Under the pieces are notes generated by a model. That model had not been told where the DNA came from, searched no databases, and saw only the letters and a list, made by a program, of their open reading frames with translations. This document shows positions 61,632 through 64,000 of a stretch of 64,000 bases of DNA, in pieces (the first letter of the stretch is position 1; every line of letters starts with the position of its first letter). The stretch is from Allokutzneria sp. A3M-2-11 16 (GTDB taxonomy: Bacteria; Actinomycetota; Actinomycetes; Mycobacteriales; Pseudonocardiaceae): NCBI RefSeq assembly GCF_024213555.1, contig NZ_JANAVO010000004.1, forward strand, positions 1-64,000, read 5' to 3'. The position numbers and the translations under genes were made by a program.

Positions 61632-62450
61632 ATGGCGATGATCGACGCGAACGGCATCCGGCTGCACGTGCAGCGCATGCCCGCCAAGAACACCGCCGCC
61701 GAGCGCCCGCCGACCGTGGTGTTCATCCACGGCCTCGGCACCGACAGCCTGGCCAGCTTCTACTTCACCCTCGCCGCCCCGGTTTCGGCCGCGGGCATGG
61801 AGGTGCTGGCCTTCGACCTGCGCGGGCACGGCCGCAGCGGGCGGCCGGAGAGCGGCTACCGGATCGACGACTTCGTCGGCGACCTGCACGCGATGCTCGA
61901 CGCGATGGACGTCGAGGGCCCGGTTCACCTGGTGGGCAACAGCTTCGGCGGCACGGTGGCCTTCAGCTACGCGGTGGCGCACCCGGAGCGCGTCGCCAGC
62001 ATCGTGATGATCGAGTCCGAGCCCGCCACCACGGCGTGGTCGGCGAAGCTCGGCGGGCTGCTCGGCCGCGCGGCGGAGCAGCTGCGCTACGAGGAGGCCT
62101 TCGCCTGGATCACCGAGAACCAGGGCGCGCACACCTCGCGGCTGGCGAAGGCGGCCAGCAACGCGTTGTGCAACACCAGCATGGCCACCGACATCCCGGC
62201 CAGCCGCGTGCACACCGCCGAGGAGATCGAGTCGGTGACCTGCCCGGTGCTGGCGATCTTCGGCAGCGAGTCCGACCTCGCGGTGCAGGCGCAGGTGATG
62301 GAGACCCGCCTGGAGCGCTGCCGTTCGGTGATCGTCGGCGGGCACGAGCACTCGGTGCTGGTCGAGGCGCCCAAGACGGTCCGCGACCTGTTGCTGCCGT
62401 GGGTCGCCGAGCACGAGGGCGGCCGCGTGCTTGAGGGCACTCCGGCGTGA
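61632..62450 (+). CDS. Alpha/beta hydrolase (possible chain-releasing thioesterase)
   Basis: 272 residues from the ATG at 61632; GTG at 61626, overlapping the ACP stop, is the alternative. Oxyanion-loop motif VVFIHGLGTDSLASF, nucleophile elbow HLVGNSFGGTVAF (Ser in GNSFGG), acid in LAIFGSESDLAV and catalytic His in VGGHEHSVLVE, so the triad is complete. DLRGHGRSGRP is typical of the esterase/haloperoxidase-like family. Tight coupling to the synthase genes suggests it releases or edits the acyl chain; this is inference. No signal peptide. Confidence 0.87.
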   Translation: MAMIDANGIRLHVQRMPAKNTAAERPPTVVFIHGLGTDSLASFYFTLAAPVSAAGMEVLAFDLRGHGRSGRPESGYRIDDFVGDLHAMLDAMDVEGPVHLVGNSFGGTVAFSYAVAHPERVASIVMIESEPATTAWSAKLGGLLGRAAEQLRYEEAFAWITENQGAHTSRLAKAASNALCNTSMATDIPASRVHTAEEIESVTCPVLAIFGSESDLAVQAQVMETRLERCRSVIVGGHEHSVLVEAPKTVRDLLLPWVAEHEGGRVLEGTPA

Positions 62451-62490
62451 TGCGGTCCCCGGACAAAGCCGTCCTCAAGGAATTCGCCAC

Positions 62491-63696
62491 ATGAGTCGTT
62501 TCCTGTTCGTCGTGCCGCCGCTGGTCGGCCACACCAATCCCACGATCGGTGTGGCCGCGCGGCTCGTCGAACTCGGCCACGAGGTGGCGTGGGCGGGCCA
62601 CGAGGAGTTCGTCCGCCATCTCGTCGGCCCGAAGGCCGCCGTGTTCCACTGCGCCGGTCCCGTGCTGGGCCCCGAAGGCGCCGAGCGCCCGCCGGAGATG
62701 CGCGGTCCCGCGGCGCTGAAGTTCCTGTGGGAGAACTTCCTCGCCCCGTTGGCCAGGGGCATGGTCCCCGGGGTCCGCGCGGCCTGCGCCGGGTTCCGCC
62801 CGGACGTGCTCGTGGTGGACCAGCAGGCGGTGGCGGGCGCCATCGTGGCCAACTCCCTCGGTCTGCCGTGGGCGACCTCCGCGACGACCTCGGCGGAGTT
62901 CACCGATCCCCTCGCCAGCATGCCGAAGGTCGAGGAATGGCTGCGGGAGTTGTTGCAGGGCCTGCAAACCGAGTTCGGGGACACTCGGCTCGACATGGAT
63001 CTCCGGTTCTCTCCTTTCTTGACGCTGGCCTTCACCACGAGGGCGCTGATCGGGGAGACCGCGCACGAGAACGTGCGTTTCGTCGGGCCGTCCATCACCG
63101 AGCGCCTCGACAACGACGACTTCCCCGACGCCGAACTGGACGATTCGCGGGCGAAGGTGCTGCTCACCCTGGGCACCGCGAACGCCGACGCCGGTGAGCG
63201 CTTCCTGCGCGAGGCCGTGACCGCGCTCGTCGAACGCGCCGACCGGGTCCAGGCGATCGTGGCCGACCCCGCCGGCGCGCTGACGGAGCACCCCGGTGGC
63301 GGCGCCGTCGTCGCGGCGCGGATTCCCGTGCTGCGGCTGCTGAAACGACTCGACGCGGTGATCTGCCACGCCGGGCACAACACCGTCTGCGAGACGCTCT
63401 CGCACGGGCTGCCGCTCGTGGTCGCCCCCATCCGCGACGACCAGCCGATCGTCGCGCAACAGGTGGTCGACTGCGGCGCGGGCGTCCGGTTGCGGTTCAA
63501 CCGGGCCACCGCCGAGCAGATCGGCAGGGCCGTGGACTCCGTGCTGTCCGATGTGGACCACCGGGCCGCGGCCGAACGGGTGCGGGACTCCTTCCGCGCG
63601 GCCGGCGGGGCGGCCAGCGCGGCGAAGCACCTCGAGCTCCTGGCGCACGACGCCACCGCCACCGCACTCGCGGGCACAGGAGGGACCACAGCGTGA
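62491..63696 (+). CDS. GT1 family glycosyltransferase (MGT type)
   Basis: 401 residues from the ATG at 62491 (AAGG 10 bases upstream). GT-B fold: N-terminal RFLFVVPPLVGHTNPTIGVA and acceptor-domain sequence, then the C-terminal donor signature ICHAGHNTVCETLSHGLPLV and PIRDDQPIVAQQV. It resembles macrolide and zeaxanthin-type transferases acting on hydrophobic acceptors. Within the operon it should add a sugar to the synthase product, giving a glycolipid or glycosylated polyketide. No dedicated deoxysugar genes are visible, so a common NDP-sugar is likely, unless they lie beyond the window. It overlaps the next gene by 4 nt. Confidence 0.9.
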   Translation: MSRFLFVVPPLVGHTNPTIGVAARLVELGHEVAWAGHEEFVRHLVGPKAAVFHCAGPVLGPEGAERPPEMRGPAALKFLWENFLAPLARGMVPGVRAACAGFRPDVLVVDQQAVAGAIVANSLGLPWATSATTSAEFTDPLASMPKVEEWLRELLQGLQTEFGDTRLDMDLRFSPFLTLAFTTRALIGETAHENVRFVGPSITERLDNDDFPDAELDDSRAKVLLTLGTANADAGERFLREAVTALVERADRVQAIVADPAGALTEHPGGGAVVAARIPVLRLLKRLDAVICHAGHNTVCETLSHGLPLVVAPIRDDQPIVAQQVVDCGAGVRLRFNRATAEQIGRAVDSVLSDVDHRAAAERVRDSFRAAGGAASAAKHLELLAHDATATALAGTGGTTA

Positions 63697-64000
63697 CCGC
63701 AGGAAAGTCTTCTCGTCGCCGTTCCGGGAAGTGGGTCCGGCGCACCATCCAGGCCGGGCTCATCGCGGGGCTCGTGCTGGACACCGCGCAGCTGCGCCGC
63801 AGGCTGGCCGGCCTGCGCACGCTGCCCGACCGCCCCGAGCCCGGCCAGGACCGCTTCCGGGTGCTGGAGGCCGAGGACGTCCGGGTGGACCGGGCGACGC
63901 TGGCCGCGGCCCGCGCGCACGCCCAGGCCGAAGGTCTGTCCACTTTGGACCTCGTGCCGCGGGACCTCCCGGTCGCCCAGGCGCTTGACCTGTTGCGCGC
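63693..64000 (+). CDS. Unknown protein, truncated by the window edge
   Basis: The first 102 codons from the GTG at 63693, overlapping the transferase stop, with AGGAGGG 8 bases upstream. The N-terminus is very basic (SSRRRSGKWVRR) followed by a short hydrophobic stretch (TIQAGLIAGLVLDTA), perhaps a membrane-associated helix. Then comes charged sequence (DRFRVLEAEDVRVDRATLAA; LDLVPRDLPVAQALDLL). I do not recognise the family. By its tight overlap it belongs to the synthase operon and may act on the glycosylated product at the membrane. No stop is reached. Confidence 0.75.
   Translation, partial: MTAGKSSRRRSGKWVRRTIQAGLIAGLVLDTAQLRRRLAGLRTLPDRPEPGQDRFRVLEAEDVRVDRATLAAARAHAQAEGLSTLDLVPRDLPVAQALDLLR

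Noticed and set aside
44362-64000. A lipolanthine-type hybrid joining the LanKC peptide with the PKS chain
   Set aside because: Lipolanthines combine class III peptides with PKS acyl chains, but here an unrelated opposite-strand gene and a terminator separate the loci, no acyl-peptide ligase or GNAT is visible, and the peptide lacks Cys. It is kept only as a remote possibility.

Overview
The window is high-GC actinomycete DNA. It has many GTG starts, 4-nt gene overlaps, AfsR/SARP-like and LuxR/LAL regulators, and secreted subtilases. The style fits Pseudonocardiales (the Amycolatopsis/Lentzea/Allokutzneria type), but I cannot name a species. Genes are assigned from domain motifs read by eye; no database was searched. 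Nearly every long open frame opposite a gene is a GC-skew shadow and is left out.

Layout. 1-9.7 kb: a GT1 glycosyltransferase with a divergent TetR repressor, a secreted subtilase, an AfsR-type regulator, a secreted CHAP hydrolase and a ferredoxin-reductase-like flavoprotein. 9.8-16.2 kb: a large membrane protein joining a cytoplasmic NTPase to an extracellular ligand-binding domain, an ArsR-like regulator, a secreted HNH nuclease and a small membrane protein. 16.4-22.5 kb: a CHAD protein, a MarR/serine-hydrolase pair, a divergent FolD homologue, a NarL-type two-component system and a small membrane protein. 22.6-31.7 kb: an HTH-TM-LamG protein, a DAO-type oxidase, a small secreted protein, an SDR, a membrane M28 peptidase with a divergent LysR, and a DUF222/HNH nuclease. 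31.7-39.3 kb: a second subtilase, an operon of secreted metallophosphoesterase, MFS transporter and beta-propeller protein, a frameshifted phosphoesterase pseudogene and type I IPP isomerase.

39.5-47.3 kb holds a possible RiPP locus: a BBE-type flavoprotein, a LAL regulator, a class III lanthipeptide synthetase (LanKC) homologue with no zinc-ligand motifs, and immediately downstream a 76-residue acidic peptide. That peptide carries a class III-like leader motif but has no cysteine at all, so ordinary lanthionine or labionin rings are impossible. This is the most unusual small system here.

49.7-64 kb (running off the right edge) is a single-strand operon for an iterative PUFA-synthase-like (secondary-lipid) PKS. 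The first protein has two N-terminal nitronate-monooxygenase/enoyl-reductase-like units, then KS, AT, two near-identical ACPs and KR. The second has KS, AT, a double-hotdog DH and a fused Sfp-type phosphopantetheinyl transferase. A stand-alone ACP, an alpha/beta hydrolase, a GT1 glycosyltransferase and a truncated gene of unknown function follow. My inference is that the product is a glycosylated lipid or polyketide. Five 11-bp-phased TTGAG/TCAA-type half-sites upstream look like a SARP operator.

Three families of intergenic repeats sit just 3' of stop codons: palindromic-unit arrays at 1-207 and 30131-30385; a roughly 110-bp element with 12-bp terminal inverted repeats (four copies); and a CCCTGAACGAGTCATT-type inverted repeat at 17.4-17.6 kb. 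Several perfect hairpins (7367-7398, 14884-14922, 31677-31707, 39448-39480) close convergent or terminal gene ends.
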